Source: Verrucomicrobiota bacterium
GTDB lineage: Bacteria; Verrucomicrobiota; Verrucomicrobiia; CAIQCK01
Assembly (NCBI GenBank): GCA_016222825.1
Contig: JACRQF010000014.1
Span: 186,001 to 250,000 of the forward strand
DNA: 64,000 nucleotides
Reading direction: 5' to 3'
Shown: in pieces, positions 33,984-41,694 of the stretch
How the letters are laid out: each line of letters opens with the position of its first letter
Position numbering within the stretch: position 1 is the first letter of the stretch
The notes under the pieces: model-generated
The model's input: only the letters and a program-made list of their open reading frames with translations
The model's database searches: none
What the model was told of the DNA's origin: nothing
Position numbers and translations under genes: made by a program

Positions 33984-34940
33984 TCAGACGTGGTTTCGGA
34001 GCATCAACTCCGCCGGATAGGGATTCAGGTAGGTCTGGCCGGCGACCCACGGATGTGGATGGCGGCGGAAGTGGTGGTCCAGGATCGTCAGCGGAACGAC
34101 GAGCGGCACCAAGCCGGCGCGATAGTCCTCGATGAGTTGAAGAAGTTCGGCCTTGTCCGCAGCGTCGAGCTCCTTTTTCAGGTAACCGAGCAGGTGCTGA
34201 AGGACGTTGGTGTGTTTCTTTGCGGTGGCATGCACCGCCAGGCACTGCATGAGCGCGGCACCGTAAGCTGGCAACAGTTCGCTCATCGGCGTGCGACCCG
34301 CTTTCGCCACGAGGCGGCCAAGCTGACGGTAGTGTTCCGGACTGTGCGCCATCAACGCGAGCTTTTGGCGGGCGTGGAACTCCACTATCTCTCCGGCGCG
34401 CGGCTTTGCCGCGACGAACTGCTTCCACCGACAATGAGCGAAGACCCGCTCGATGAAGTTCTCGCGCAGCACCGGATCGTGGAGCCGCCCTTCCTCCTCC
34501 ACCGGCAGCATCGGGAGCCGCCGCAACAGCACGTCGGCAAACAACCCGCGTCCCGTGCGCGCCGCCATGCCGCCGTCGCCATAGACTCGCACCCGCAACA
34601 TGCCGCAGGACGGCGAATCCTTCTTGAGCACGTAGCCGTGGATGCCGCTCGCAGCGAGCTTTTCGACCCGGCTGGCCGCGAACCGTCGCATCACTTCCGT
34701 GTGGTCTTTCCCGGAGCGCGGTGCGACCAGCCGCGGCGATTCCGGCGAACCAGCGAGCCGCATGCTTTCGCGTGGCGTGCCGAGGCCGATCTCCACTTCT
34801 GGGCAGACCGGCACCCACTCAAAATACCTGCCGAGCGTCTCCGTCAGAAACGGATCGTGCTTGTGGCCGCCGTCATACCGGACGTTCTCGCCGAGCAAGC
34901 AGGTGCTGATGCCAACACGGATCTTTGAGATGGTGTTCAT
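33984..34940 (-). CDS. DUF523/DUF1722 (YbgA-like) protein
   Basis: A 318-aa cytoplasmic protein with two fused domains. The N-terminal DUF523 shows VGISTCLLGENVRYDGGHK, VPVCPEVEIGLGTPRESMRL and LKKDSPSCGMLRV, with conserved cysteines that could bind metal or a cluster. The C-terminal DUF1722 covers about 200-315 (FHARQKLALMAHSPEHYRQLGRLVA, NVLQHLLGYLKKELDAADKAELLQLIEDYRAGLVPLVVPLTIL). The fusion is common and frequently lies beside photolyase or light-response genes. None is seen here, but TspO immediately upstream is also a light/tetrapyrrole-related protein. Biochemical role unknown. Confidence 0.92.
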   Translation of the reverse strand: MNTISKIRVGISTCLLGENVRYDGGHKHDPFLTETLGRYFEWVPVCPEVEIGLGTPRESMRLAGSPESPRLVAPRSGKDHTEVMRRFAASRVEKLAASGIHGYVLKKDSPSCGMLRVRVYGDGGMAARTGRGLFADVLLRRLPMLPVEEEGRLHDPVLRENFIERVFAHCRWKQFVAAKPRAGEIVEFHARQKLALMAHSPEHYRQLGRLVAKAGRTPMSELLPAYGAALMQCLAVHATAKKHTNVLQHLLGYLKKELDAADKAELLQLIEDYRAGLVPLVVPLTILDHHFRRHPHPWVAGQTYLNPYPAELMLRNHV

Positions 34941-34946
34941 TGGTTT

Positions 34947-35426
34947 CTACGGGTTCATGCGCCACAGCACAGCATTCAGGACCGCCGCAAAACTCACCCA
35001 CGCCAGATAGGGAACCATCAGCCAACCTGCGACGCGGTCCATTTTGAAGAACGCAACGGTCGTCGCGCCAAGCGAAAGCCACAACAACACGATGTCGCCG
35101 AAGGCCAACGCCGGATGTTTCAGTCCGAAGAAGAGCGGCGTCCAAGCGGCGTTGAGGCAGAGTTGGGCGAAGAACAGACCGAGCGCTTTCTGCCGGCCGT
35201 CGCCACTGCCAAACCGCCAGACACGCCACGCGGCCACGGCCATCATGATGTAGAGCATTGTCCACACCGGGCCAAAGATCCAATTTGGCGGGTTCCACGA
35301 TGGTTTTCGCAAGCTGGCATACCACTCGCCCGGCCCGAACATCCCGCCGAACGCCGCCGCGCCGAAGCACAACGCCACCCATCCGACCAGAGCGAGCCAT
35401 TGTTTCTTGCGGTTCGCCGCGCTCAT
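34947..35426 (-). CDS. TspO/MBR-family protein (tryptophan-rich sensory protein)
   Basis: A 159-aa, five-TM protein binding porphyrins or related ligands in other species. Signature stretches are FGPGEWYASLRKPSWNPPNWIFGPVWTMLYIMMAVAAW and FFAQLCLNAAWTPLFFGLKH, with the typical W-x-P-P and N-x-x-W-T-P-L-F-F elements. The ATG at 35426 is used; it overlaps the stop of the upstream GH141-like gene (TGA within ATGA), which both fixes the start and suggests translational coupling. Followed 6 nt later by the DUF523/DUF1722 gene. Confidence 0.93.
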   Translation of the reverse strand: MSAANRKKQWLALVGWVALCFGAAAFGGMFGPGEWYASLRKPSWNPPNWIFGPVWTMLYIMMAVAAWRVWRFGSGDGRQKALGLFFAQLCLNAAWTPLFFGLKHPALAFGDIVLLWLSLGATTVAFFKMDRVAGWLMVPYLAWVSFAAVLNAVLWRMNP

Positions 35427-38155
35427 CGCGTTCTTTCCAGCAGGATGTTGTCCACGTAGAAAACAGCGCCCGGCTTGCCGGAACTGGAGAAGCCAAACCA
35501 TGTGAGCTGGCTGAATTCAGAGTGAAGGCAGGGCAAACTGTCGAACACTCGCGCTCTCTCGCCGGCAACGGTGACGGCGAGACGGTAGGGCTGAGGTGGG
35601 GGACTGGAGAGGTCAAGGCGGATGTCGAGGTGAATCCACTTTCCGAGCGGGAGTTTGACCAACGGTTTCCCGCCGGCGACGAGCGTGCCGTCGGCGCGGA
35701 GGACGAGGCTGGGGCCTTCGCGGTATTCAAACTTCTTCTGGGTGTAGTCGCGCAGGCCGACGAAACACTCCGAGGGATGCTCGGCGCTGTTGAGGATGTC
35801 GCAGGCGAAACGGATCACGCCGTTGGTGTAGGGGCGCGTCGTGAAGAACAGGTGCGGCTGGAAACCGTATTTCAGGTTCGCGGCTTCGGTGAACTTCAAG
35901 CTCTTCTTGCCACCCGCGGCGGCTTCCTCGGTGACGCACATCAGTTCCGGTCGGTCGTCTGGCGAGAGGTGGAAGCCGTCGGGTTGCTTGCCGGTGGCGA
36001 CGGACTCGTAGTCTTCGCGGAACGGCCGCGGCGGCGGCGCGGGCGGCAACGGCGGCAGCACGGGCAGCGGCGCGCGTTTGATCTTCTTCGGCGCGTTCAC
36101 CCACGCGGCGTCGCCGTAGAGGCCAACTGCGGCGGCGTCAATCGGCCGGAAGCCCATCGCGAACGCAGGCGAGGTTTTCTTGAGCCGGAAATCGCCGCGC
36201 GCGGCGTCGCGGAACTGCGGGTCGGCGATGCGCGAGTCGCGGTCGCGGCCGGTGCGCTGCCAATCGGCGAAACTGACGCCGGAGAAGAGCGGCTCCTTGC
36301 CGGAGGTGTCCCAGTAGAGGTTGCGGCGGAAGTCGGTTTTGCACTTGAGCGGGCTGTAATGGTCGGAGGTCATCTGGCCGGCGCTGGAGACGGCGATGTT
36401 GCCCTCGAAGGTGAAGGAGAGATGCTCCTCGACACGGCAGCAGGTGATGGTGTTGCTGCCGCCGAACGCGAAGATGTTGTTACGCGCGATGTTCTCGCGG
36501 CCGTAATGCTGGTTGTAGGCGCCGGCGCCGACGCGATGGACGATGTTGCTTTCGACCAGAATGCCGGTGGAGCCTTCGTCGTGGTAGATGCCGGTGCCGC
36601 CGACGGGCATCTGAGGTGTCGGCACGACGTCGCGGACAATGTTGTTGGCGATGATGGTGCCGGGCGAGATGCCGAGCGTGTAGATGCCGCCGCCGTCGCT
36701 GAAGTAGCCGTTGCAGATGTGGTGGACGTGGTTAAAGGCAATGAGATTGCGCCGCGCCGTGCTCGGCGCGTAACCCCACGAGTGGCCGACGGAGATGCCG
36801 AGATGATGGAAGTCGGAGATTTCGTTGTGGGTCACGCGGTTGTCGGAAGACCGGCCGATCCAGACGCCCTGGCTGCCGAGGAACATGCGCGAGCCGTCGT
36901 GGATGAAGCAGTTGTCCACGACGTTGCGCTCGACGCGCAACTCGGTCTTATCCCGCCAAGCCTTCGCCCCGACGAACACCGCGCTGCCGCCGAGGTCGTG
37001 GATGTGGCAGCGGCGGACGACGTTGTCGGCGCAACCGCTGTCGAGCCAGAGGCCGTTCTCGCCGGCGTGGGCGATCTCGCAGTTCTCGAAGACGGCGTGG
37101 CGCAGCCCCTCGGCGGCGATGAGCGGCTTGCGCTCAATGGCGCCCTGCTCGTCGAGCGGCATGTCGGGCGCGAGGTGGCAGTCGGTGTGTTGGAACGAAA
37201 TCCCGACGAAGCGCAGATGCCCGATGTATCGCTTCTCGTCCGGGACGCCCTTGAACGCCACGAGCGTCTGCGACACGACCGGCGCGACCACTTCCGCAGT
37301 GCGCATGTTCTCGCCCGGCATCGGCCAGTAGCTCAATACGCCGGTGGCTCGGTCAAGATACCATTCGCCCGGTTCGTCAAGCGCCTCGGGGATGTTCTCG
37401 ACGTGATAGCGAGTGTTCCACTCCCACCAGTAGCCGATGGGCCAGCGCGACATCGGCGCGAGCCGCACGGTGCGCTGCGTCTCGTCCAGTTCAGTGATGA
37501 AGTGCATGGACGTGGTCCACGAGTGGTAGATGACGATGAGCGCGTCGTTGAAGTTGCGCCAGCGCCGGATGTCGTCGTCTCGGAAGACAAACCCACGCTT
37601 CGCCAGAATGTCGTTGTTCCACCACTTCGCGCGGTTGAACGGCGCGAGGATGCCCTCGGTGTAGAGGAAGCCGTGGTTCGGCGTGCGAGCGCGCGTGCGG
37701 CGCTGGCCGTTTACGAAGAGTTGATGGAAATACCAACGCCCATCCTTCACGTCGGCCACGGTCGTCTGCCAGAGTTTGCCGTCGCCCTTGCGCCATCCGC
37801 CAATCGTTCGCCCGCCGGAAACTACGGGCTTTTCTTTGCCGGAGGCCGCATAAGTGATCGGCGCGTCCTCTGTGCCGGAATCCTCCGATGTGAACTCGAT
37901 TGTCTTCCCGACGCGATAAACGCCGCCGCGCAGCTCCACCGTCACCGGCTCCTGCAACGGCCCGGCTTTCTTCAATTCTCTTACTGCATCCCGCGCCCGC
38001 CCTAGTGTCGCGAACGGGGTTGCCCTCGTGCCGGCGCTCTCGTCGTCTCCGTCAGGCGCGACGTAGAAGGTAATCGGTTTGGCTGTCGCTGGCGTTGCAC
38101 CGATCACTCCGCATACAACGGTTATCCACAAAGCTTTCCACAGGCGGGTCTTCAT
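35423..38155 (-). CDS. GH141-like secreted right-handed beta-helix protein with C-terminal jelly-roll
   Basis: A 910-aa exported protein (signal peptide MKTRLWKALWITVVCGVIGATPATA). The N-terminal FYVAPDGDDESAGTRATPFATLGRARDAVREL and VELRGGVYRVGKTIEF lines are characteristic of GH141-type and related beta-helix enzymes. Parallel beta-helix coils follow (FENCEIAHAGENGLWLDSG, VVRRCHIHDLGGSAVFVG, NRVTHNEISDFHHLGIS). Residues about 700-905 are a concanavalin-like module after a Pro-rich linker (LPPLPPAPPPRP). GH141 includes an alpha-L-fucosidase acting on pectic glycans and a xylanase. ATG 38155 is preferred over a GTG at 38164. It overlaps tspO by 4 nt. Confidence 0.8.
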   Translation of the reverse strand: MKTRLWKALWITVVCGVIGATPATAKPITFYVAPDGDDESAGTRATPFATLGRARDAVRELKKAGPLQEPVTVELRGGVYRVGKTIEFTSEDSGTEDAPITYAASGKEKPVVSGGRTIGGWRKGDGKLWQTTVADVKDGRWYFHQLFVNGQRRTRARTPNHGFLYTEGILAPFNRAKWWNNDILAKRGFVFRDDDIRRWRNFNDALIVIYHSWTTSMHFITELDETQRTVRLAPMSRWPIGYWWEWNTRYHVENIPEALDEPGEWYLDRATGVLSYWPMPGENMRTAEVVAPVVSQTLVAFKGVPDEKRYIGHLRFVGISFQHTDCHLAPDMPLDEQGAIERKPLIAAEGLRHAVFENCEIAHAGENGLWLDSGCADNVVRRCHIHDLGGSAVFVGAKAWRDKTELRVERNVVDNCFIHDGSRMFLGSQGVWIGRSSDNRVTHNEISDFHHLGISVGHSWGYAPSTARRNLIAFNHVHHICNGYFSDGGGIYTLGISPGTIIANNIVRDVVPTPQMPVGGTGIYHDEGSTGILVESNIVHRVGAGAYNQHYGRENIARNNIFAFGGSNTITCCRVEEHLSFTFEGNIAVSSAGQMTSDHYSPLKCKTDFRRNLYWDTSGKEPLFSGVSFADWQRTGRDRDSRIADPQFRDAARGDFRLKKTSPAFAMGFRPIDAAAVGLYGDAAWVNAPKKIKRAPLPVLPPLPPAPPPRPFREDYESVATGKQPDGFHLSPDDRPELMCVTEEAAAGGKKSLKFTEAANLKYGFQPHLFFTTRPYTNGVIRFACDILNSAEHPSECFVGLRDYTQKKFEYREGPSLVLRADGTLVAGGKPLVKLPLGKWIHLDIRLDLSSPPPQPYRLAVTVAGERARVFDSLPCLHSEFSQLTWFGFSSSGKPGAVFYVDNILLERTR

Positions 38156-38297
38156 GCGGCACACATTCTAACGGAACCCGTCGGCTATTCCCAAGCAATC
38201 AATTTGGCCTATTCGTCTTTGAGTCCATCCGCCATGACGCCGGATGTTCTTTTCGTGACGGCGCGAAAGTGCTATGACCGCGCCACTGAGGTTTACG

Positions 38298-39017
38298 ATG
38301 AAGATAGGAATCGCAGCAGTGTTGGCGCTCTTGCTCGGTTTGGTGCTGGGCAGTTACGGGCCGCGCTCGGATTTGCGTCAGGCGCGCGCCCGCATCAAGG
38401 AGTTGGAGCGGAAGGTCGGTCGGCAGGAATCGAGCGCCGGCAAGATGCAGGCGGTGAAAACCATGTTGCAGGTGAAGGACGCGGAGGTTTCCGCTGCACG
38501 CGCCAAGCCACGGAAAGTGTTTCGGCCGCCGCCCCCGCCGAAACTGCAGATGCCCGAAACGGCGGAAACTCCGGCTACGAACGCTCCACCGCGCATGGGC
38601 CACAACATCGCCGAGGCGTCGGAACTCTGGAGCACGCGCGTGGAGATGTCGCGCAACAGTTTCATCGGCAATCTCGGCCTCAACGCGCAGCAAACGGCGA
38701 TCTTTGACGGCATCACGGCGGTGATGAACGCGCAGTTGGAGGAGCGCATCGGCAAGTGGGCCGAGACGCTCAAGCAGAAGGACGAGATGAGCAGCGAGGA
38801 CGGCATCCGCATGATGACGGAGCTTGGCGGCGTGTTGACCAAGACCTACGACGAGATGGACCAGGCGCTGCCGCCAGGCTGGCGCGACAAGGCCGGCAGT
38901 GAGTTTCAGTTGGTCAACTTCATTGACCCCGCCGTGGCGACACCGCTGGTGGACGTGGAGGGCAAGATTCAGCGCCGGCAGCGGCGCGATGCCGAGATTC
39001 GCATCAACGTCCAGTGA
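38298..39017 (+). CDS. Single-TM coiled-coil protein preceding an ABC exporter
   Basis: A 239-aa protein not recognised as a family. ATG 38298 starts a TM or signal anchor (IAAVLALLLGLVLGSYG). Residues about 25-60 are a heptad-like charged helix (DLRQARARIKELERKVGRQ), followed by a Pro-rich stretch (RKVFRPPPPPKLQ). The rest is helical and periplasmic-looking (EMSRNSFIGNLGLNAQQTAIFDGIT), somewhat like Spy/CpxP or heavy-metal-sensor helical proteins. Its stop overlaps the GTG start of the permease (GTGA), so it is translationally coupled to the ABC genes and probably works with them. Confidence 0.75.
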   Translation: MKIGIAAVLALLLGLVLGSYGPRSDLRQARARIKELERKVGRQESSAGKMQAVKTMLQVKDAEVSAARAKPRKVFRPPPPPKLQMPETAETPATNAPPRMGHNIAEASELWSTRVEMSRNSFIGNLGLNAQQTAIFDGITAVMNAQLEERIGKWAETLKQKDEMSSEDGIRMMTELGGVLTKTYDEMDQALPPGWRDKAGSEFQLVNFIDPAVATPLVDVEGKIQRRQRRDAEIRINVQ

Positions 39018-39919
39018 ACACCACACTTCGCAACACTTGGACGGTCACGCTGCACGAGCTGACGGATTCCATTCGCAGTCGTCGCGCGATCGTGCTGCTG
39101 ATCCTTTACGCGCTCAACGCAGTGGTGGCGACCTTGATCTTCGTCAAGGTGCTCCACGAGATGGAAAACCAGTTCGAAAAAGCCGTCGGCGTGGCGCAGG
39201 CGGAAAAGGCCGGCGGCACAACCACGGCGATGTGGAAAAACCGGCACTTCCGGGAGTTGATCTCGCATCTCGTCGGCAACAAGGAGACAGCGGAGAAACT
39301 GCTGGAGACGCCGCCACTCGCGCTCTTCTTCGGCTGGCTGTCGTTCTTCTACACGCCGCTGCTGGTGATGCTCATGTCCGCGTCGCGCATCTCGGAGGAA
39401 ATCTGGAGTGGCTCGGTGCGGTTCATGATGTTCCGCACCTCGCGGCTGTCGTGGTGTGTTGGCAAATACGCAGGTCAGGCCCTCCAGTTGTTGGTGGCGC
39501 TGCTGTTGAGCGGCCTTGCAGCGTGGATCACCGGCTGGTGCCGGATGGCGTTCTTCGACCCCGGCGCCAACGCCGCCGCCATCGCGCTCTTTTCGCTGAA
39601 GGCGTGGGTTTACGGCATCGCCTTCCTCGGCCTCGCGATGGGCGTCTCGCAAACCATCGCCAGCCCCAACGTCGCCACCGCTGTCGGCTTCGTCGTCATG
39701 ATTCTTTTCAGCGTTGTCAGCATGCTCGCGGAATGGGTTTCCCGGCAACCCTGGCAGGAAATCCTGAACGCGTTGGACCTTCTTGTGCCCGGTGGCCACA
39801 AGATGGATCTCTGGCTGCCCGATGCGATGCACGCCGGAACGGCGACGGTGTTTCTGATGGCGCTCGGCGCGGGCTACATGCTTGCGGGCTACGCCCGTTT
39901 CTCGCGGAGGAACCTGTGA
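39014..39919 (+). CDS. ABC-2 type transporter permease
   Basis: A 301-aa membrane protein with about six TM segments (for example IVLLILYALNAVVATLIF, LALFFGWLSFFYTPLLVMLM, LQLLVALLLSGLAAWITG, and a last one near the C-terminus VFLMALGAGYMLAGYARF). The phrase SASRISEEIWSGSVRFMMFRTSRLSWCVGKYAGQ is typical of ABC-2 permeases. The start is GTG at 39014, overlapping the previous stop by 4 nt; its own stop overlaps the ATPase's GTG in the same way. Exported substrate unknown. Confidence 0.9.
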   Translation: MNTTLRNTWTVTLHELTDSIRSRRAIVLLILYALNAVVATLIFVKVLHEMENQFEKAVGVAQAEKAGGTTTAMWKNRHFRELISHLVGNKETAEKLLETPPLALFFGWLSFFYTPLLVMLMSASRISEEIWSGSVRFMMFRTSRLSWCVGKYAGQALQLLVALLLSGLAAWITGWCRMAFFDPGANAAAIALFSLKAWVYGIAFLGLAMGVSQTIASPNVATAVGFVVMILFSVVSMLAEWVSRQPWQEILNALDLLVPGGHKMDLWLPDAMHAGTATVFLMALGAGYMLAGYARFSRRNL

Positions 39920-40893
39920 ACACCGCGCTCGAACTCAAAGGCGTGGTGAAGACCTACGGCAGTCGCCGCGCGCTCGACGGCCTCGACCTCGCCGTGTCGC
40001 GCGGCTCGATCTTCGGTCTCGTCGGCAGCAACGGCGCGGGCAAGACCACCGCGCTCGCAGTCACCGTCGGGTTGCTGCGACGCGACGCGGGCAGCGTGAG
40101 TCTTTTTGGTGAAGGGTCGTTCGATCCGCTGCGCCATGCGGGCCGTGTGACGCTCCTGCCACAAGATTCGCGTCTGCCGTTGCACGCGCGGGTGGAGGAT
40201 TTGCTCTGGTTTTACGGGCGGTTGCAGGGATTGGGGGAGGCCGCGCTCCGCGAGTCCATTGATGAGGTGCTGGAGTGGGTGCATCTCAACGACCGCCGCC
40301 GCTCGCCGGTGCGGACACTCTCTCACGGCATGATGCGGCGACTGACGATAGCGCAGGCGTTCCTTGGCCGGCCGGAACTGGTGTTGCTCGACGAGCCGAT
40401 GAGCGGCCTCGACCCCCGCGAAGCCGCGCGCATCCGCGCCATCCTCAAGCGCCACCACGATGCGCAGACGGTGGTGATCAGCTCACACAACCTCCACGAA
40501 CTGGAAACGCTCTGCGACGCCGCGGCGTTTATCGAGGCCGGCAAGCTCGTCCGGCAGGACAACATGGACGCGCTCACCCGCCGCAGCCGCCGAGTGACGT
40601 TCTACATGGACCCAGCCAGCCAACCGCTGCCAATGGAGGAGCTAAAGAAGGCGTTGCCGGAAGCGACGTGGGACCAGACGCTCGGTGGCGCAGAACTAAC
40701 CGTGAAATTCTTCGACGAGACGGCTCGCGCGGCAGAGGTCAACGCCCGCGTGCTGGAGGTGCTGCTCCGGCACGGCGTCGGCGTGCTGGAAATCCGGCGC
40801 GGCTCGGCTTTGGAGAGCGAGTATTTCTCCGCGACCGACTCGCACGCGTCGTCGGTCACGCCTCTGCCGCCGTCCGGCTCCGCTACTCCGTGA
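39916..40893 (+). CDS. ABC transporter ATP-binding protein
   Basis: A 325-aa ATPase starting at GTG 39916. Walker A is GLVGSNGAGKTTAL, the signature LSHGMMRRLTIAQ (variant of LSGGQ, with His-Gly for Gly-Gly), Walker B LVLLDEPMSGLD, and the H-loop VVISSHNLHELE. The C-terminal extension (about 220-325) resembles the regulatory domain of ABC-2 exporters. It completes the coiled-coil/permease/ATPase operon. Its 3' end overlaps the convergent arsR-like gene by 11 bp. Confidence 0.95.
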   Translation: MNTALELKGVVKTYGSRRALDGLDLAVSRGSIFGLVGSNGAGKTTALAVTVGLLRRDAGSVSLFGEGSFDPLRHAGRVTLLPQDSRLPLHARVEDLLWFYGRLQGLGEAALRESIDEVLEWVHLNDRRRSPVRTLSHGMMRRLTIAQAFLGRPELVLLDEPMSGLDPREAARIRAILKRHHDAQTVVISSHNLHELETLCDAAAFIEAGKLVRQDNMDALTRRSRRVTFYMDPASQPLPMEELKKALPEATWDQTLGGAELTVKFFDETARAAEVNARVLEVLLRHGVGVLEIRRGSALESEYFSATDSHASSVTPLPPSGSATP

Positions 40894-41191
40894 CCTGCGC
40901 GCGCACCAGTTCGCACAGCTTCACCGCGAGCTTGTCCTTGACGCCGTAGAACACGCGCTGGCCGTCCTTCTCACGCTCCAGGATGCCGGCGGTTGTCAAC
41001 AGCGCCAGGTGCTTCGAGATGTTCGCCTGTGTCGAGCCGGTGGCCGCGACGATGTCGTTGACGCTGCGCGACTCCTTGCAAATCACCTGCAATATCCGCA
41101 GCCGCATCGGCTCGCCCAGCGCCCGGAACCGCGCCGCCATCCGGTCCATTTCTTCCGGTGTCGGCGGCGATGATAGATTGTTGCTTGACAT
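40883..41191 (-). CDS. ArsR/SmtB-family transcriptional repressor
   Basis: A 102-aa winged-helix regulator (MAARFRALGEPMRLRILQVI, SVNDIVAATGSTQANISKHLALLTTAGILEREKDGQRVFYGV). It lacks the classic metal motif CVC at the recognition helix. It has only two cysteines, Cys38 (VICKES) and Cys93 (KLCELV), roughly where the sulfide/persulfide sensors BigR and SqrR keep theirs, so thiol or reactive-sulfur sensing is possible (inference). Divergent from the small-membrane-protein/RND operon with a palindrome between them, so it very likely represses that operon and itself. Confidence 0.9.
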   Translation of the reverse strand: MSSNNLSSPPTPEEMDRMAARFRALGEPMRLRILQVICKESRSVNDIVAATGSTQANISKHLALLTTAGILEREKDGQRVFYGVKDKLAVKLCELVRAQVTE

Positions 41192-41209
41192 ATAACTAAA
41201 TGCTCATAT

Positions 41210-41229
41210 AATCATATCATGATATTATT
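41210..41229. promoter_or_regulatory. Palindromic operator in the arsR / efflux-operon spacer
   Basis: ATATCATGATAT (41214-41225) is a perfect 12-bp palindrome. Counting one mismatched pair it extends to 20 bp (41210-41229, 18 paired bases). It sits in a sharply AT-rich 90-bp spacer between the divergent arsR-type gene and the DUF6132 gene, 22 nt from the ArsR start codon. ArsR/SmtB proteins bind AT-rich inverted repeats in just this position. Confidence 0.65.
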
Positions 41230-41280
41230 CATTGTCCACAACAAATGTTCCGCCATTTGCGGAAGCGAAGAGTGTCGGCT

Positions 41281-41448
41281 ATGATTCCGAACGTCGTCAT
41301 TGGCGCAGTGCTGGGAGCCGTGGCTGGCTTCGCATGGCAACGGCTGGTTGGCTGCTCCACCGGCGCCTGCCCGCTCATGAGCAACCCGTGGGTCAGCACG
41401 GCTTACGGGCTGGTGGCTGGCATCCTGATCGCAACGAGCGCCCGATAG
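41281..41448 (+). CDS. DUF6132-type small membrane protein
   Basis: A 55-aa protein with two hydrophobic stretches (NVVIGAVLGAVAGFAW; YGLVAGILIAT) around a conserved GCSTGACPLMSNP loop. That Cys-containing loop is typical of the DUF6132 family, which usually neighbours DUF2892/rhodanese and ArsR-family genes. ATG 41281 is chosen over 41245 because GAAGAG lies 9 nt upstream. The two cysteines could carry sulfur or bind metal (inference). First gene of the ArsR-controlled operon. Confidence 0.78.
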   Translation: MIPNVVIGAVLGAVAGFAWQRLVGCSTGACPLMSNPWVSTAYGLVAGILIATSAR

Positions 41449-41460
41449 TCTCAAGGAAAT

Positions 41461-41694
41461 ATGAAACTTCAACTCATCATCCGCCGCTTCGCCGGCTCAT
41501 TTATCCTCGTCAGCCTGTTGCTGGCGCATTACCACAGCCCGAACTGGCTCTGGTTCACCGCCTTCGTAGGCGCCAATCTGCTCCAGTCGTCGTTCACGAA
41601 CTTCTGCCCGCTGGAAATGCTGCTGAAGAAACTCGGTGTCGGCGGTTCGTGCTGCGAGGGCGACAAGAAAACCACCAACTGTTGCGGCCAATGA
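41461..41694 (+). CDS. DUF2892-type membrane protein with Cys-rich tail
   Basis: A 77-aa protein with an AAGGA SD 5 nt before ATG 41461. Sequence elements are LIIRRFAGSFILVSLLLAHY, LWFTAFVGANLLQSSFTNFCPLEMLLKKLG (typical YgaP-type membrane domain, with a Cys-Pro) and an unusual hydrophilic tail GGSCCEGDKKTTNCCGQ holding two Cys-Cys pairs. The tail suggests metal or sulfane-sulfur binding (inference). Its TGA stop overlaps the ATG of the TolC-like gene, so translation is coupled. Confidence 0.85.
   Translation: MKLQLIIRRFAGSFILVSLLLAHYHSPNWLWFTAFVGANLLQSSFTNFCPLEMLLKKLGVGGSCCEGDKKTTNCCGQ

Noticed and set aside
35258..38005. 915-aa plus-strand ORF
   Set aside because: It is the antisense shadow of the GH141-like gene: strongly Ala/Val/Asp/Arg-biased with no motif, while the minus frame has clear domains.
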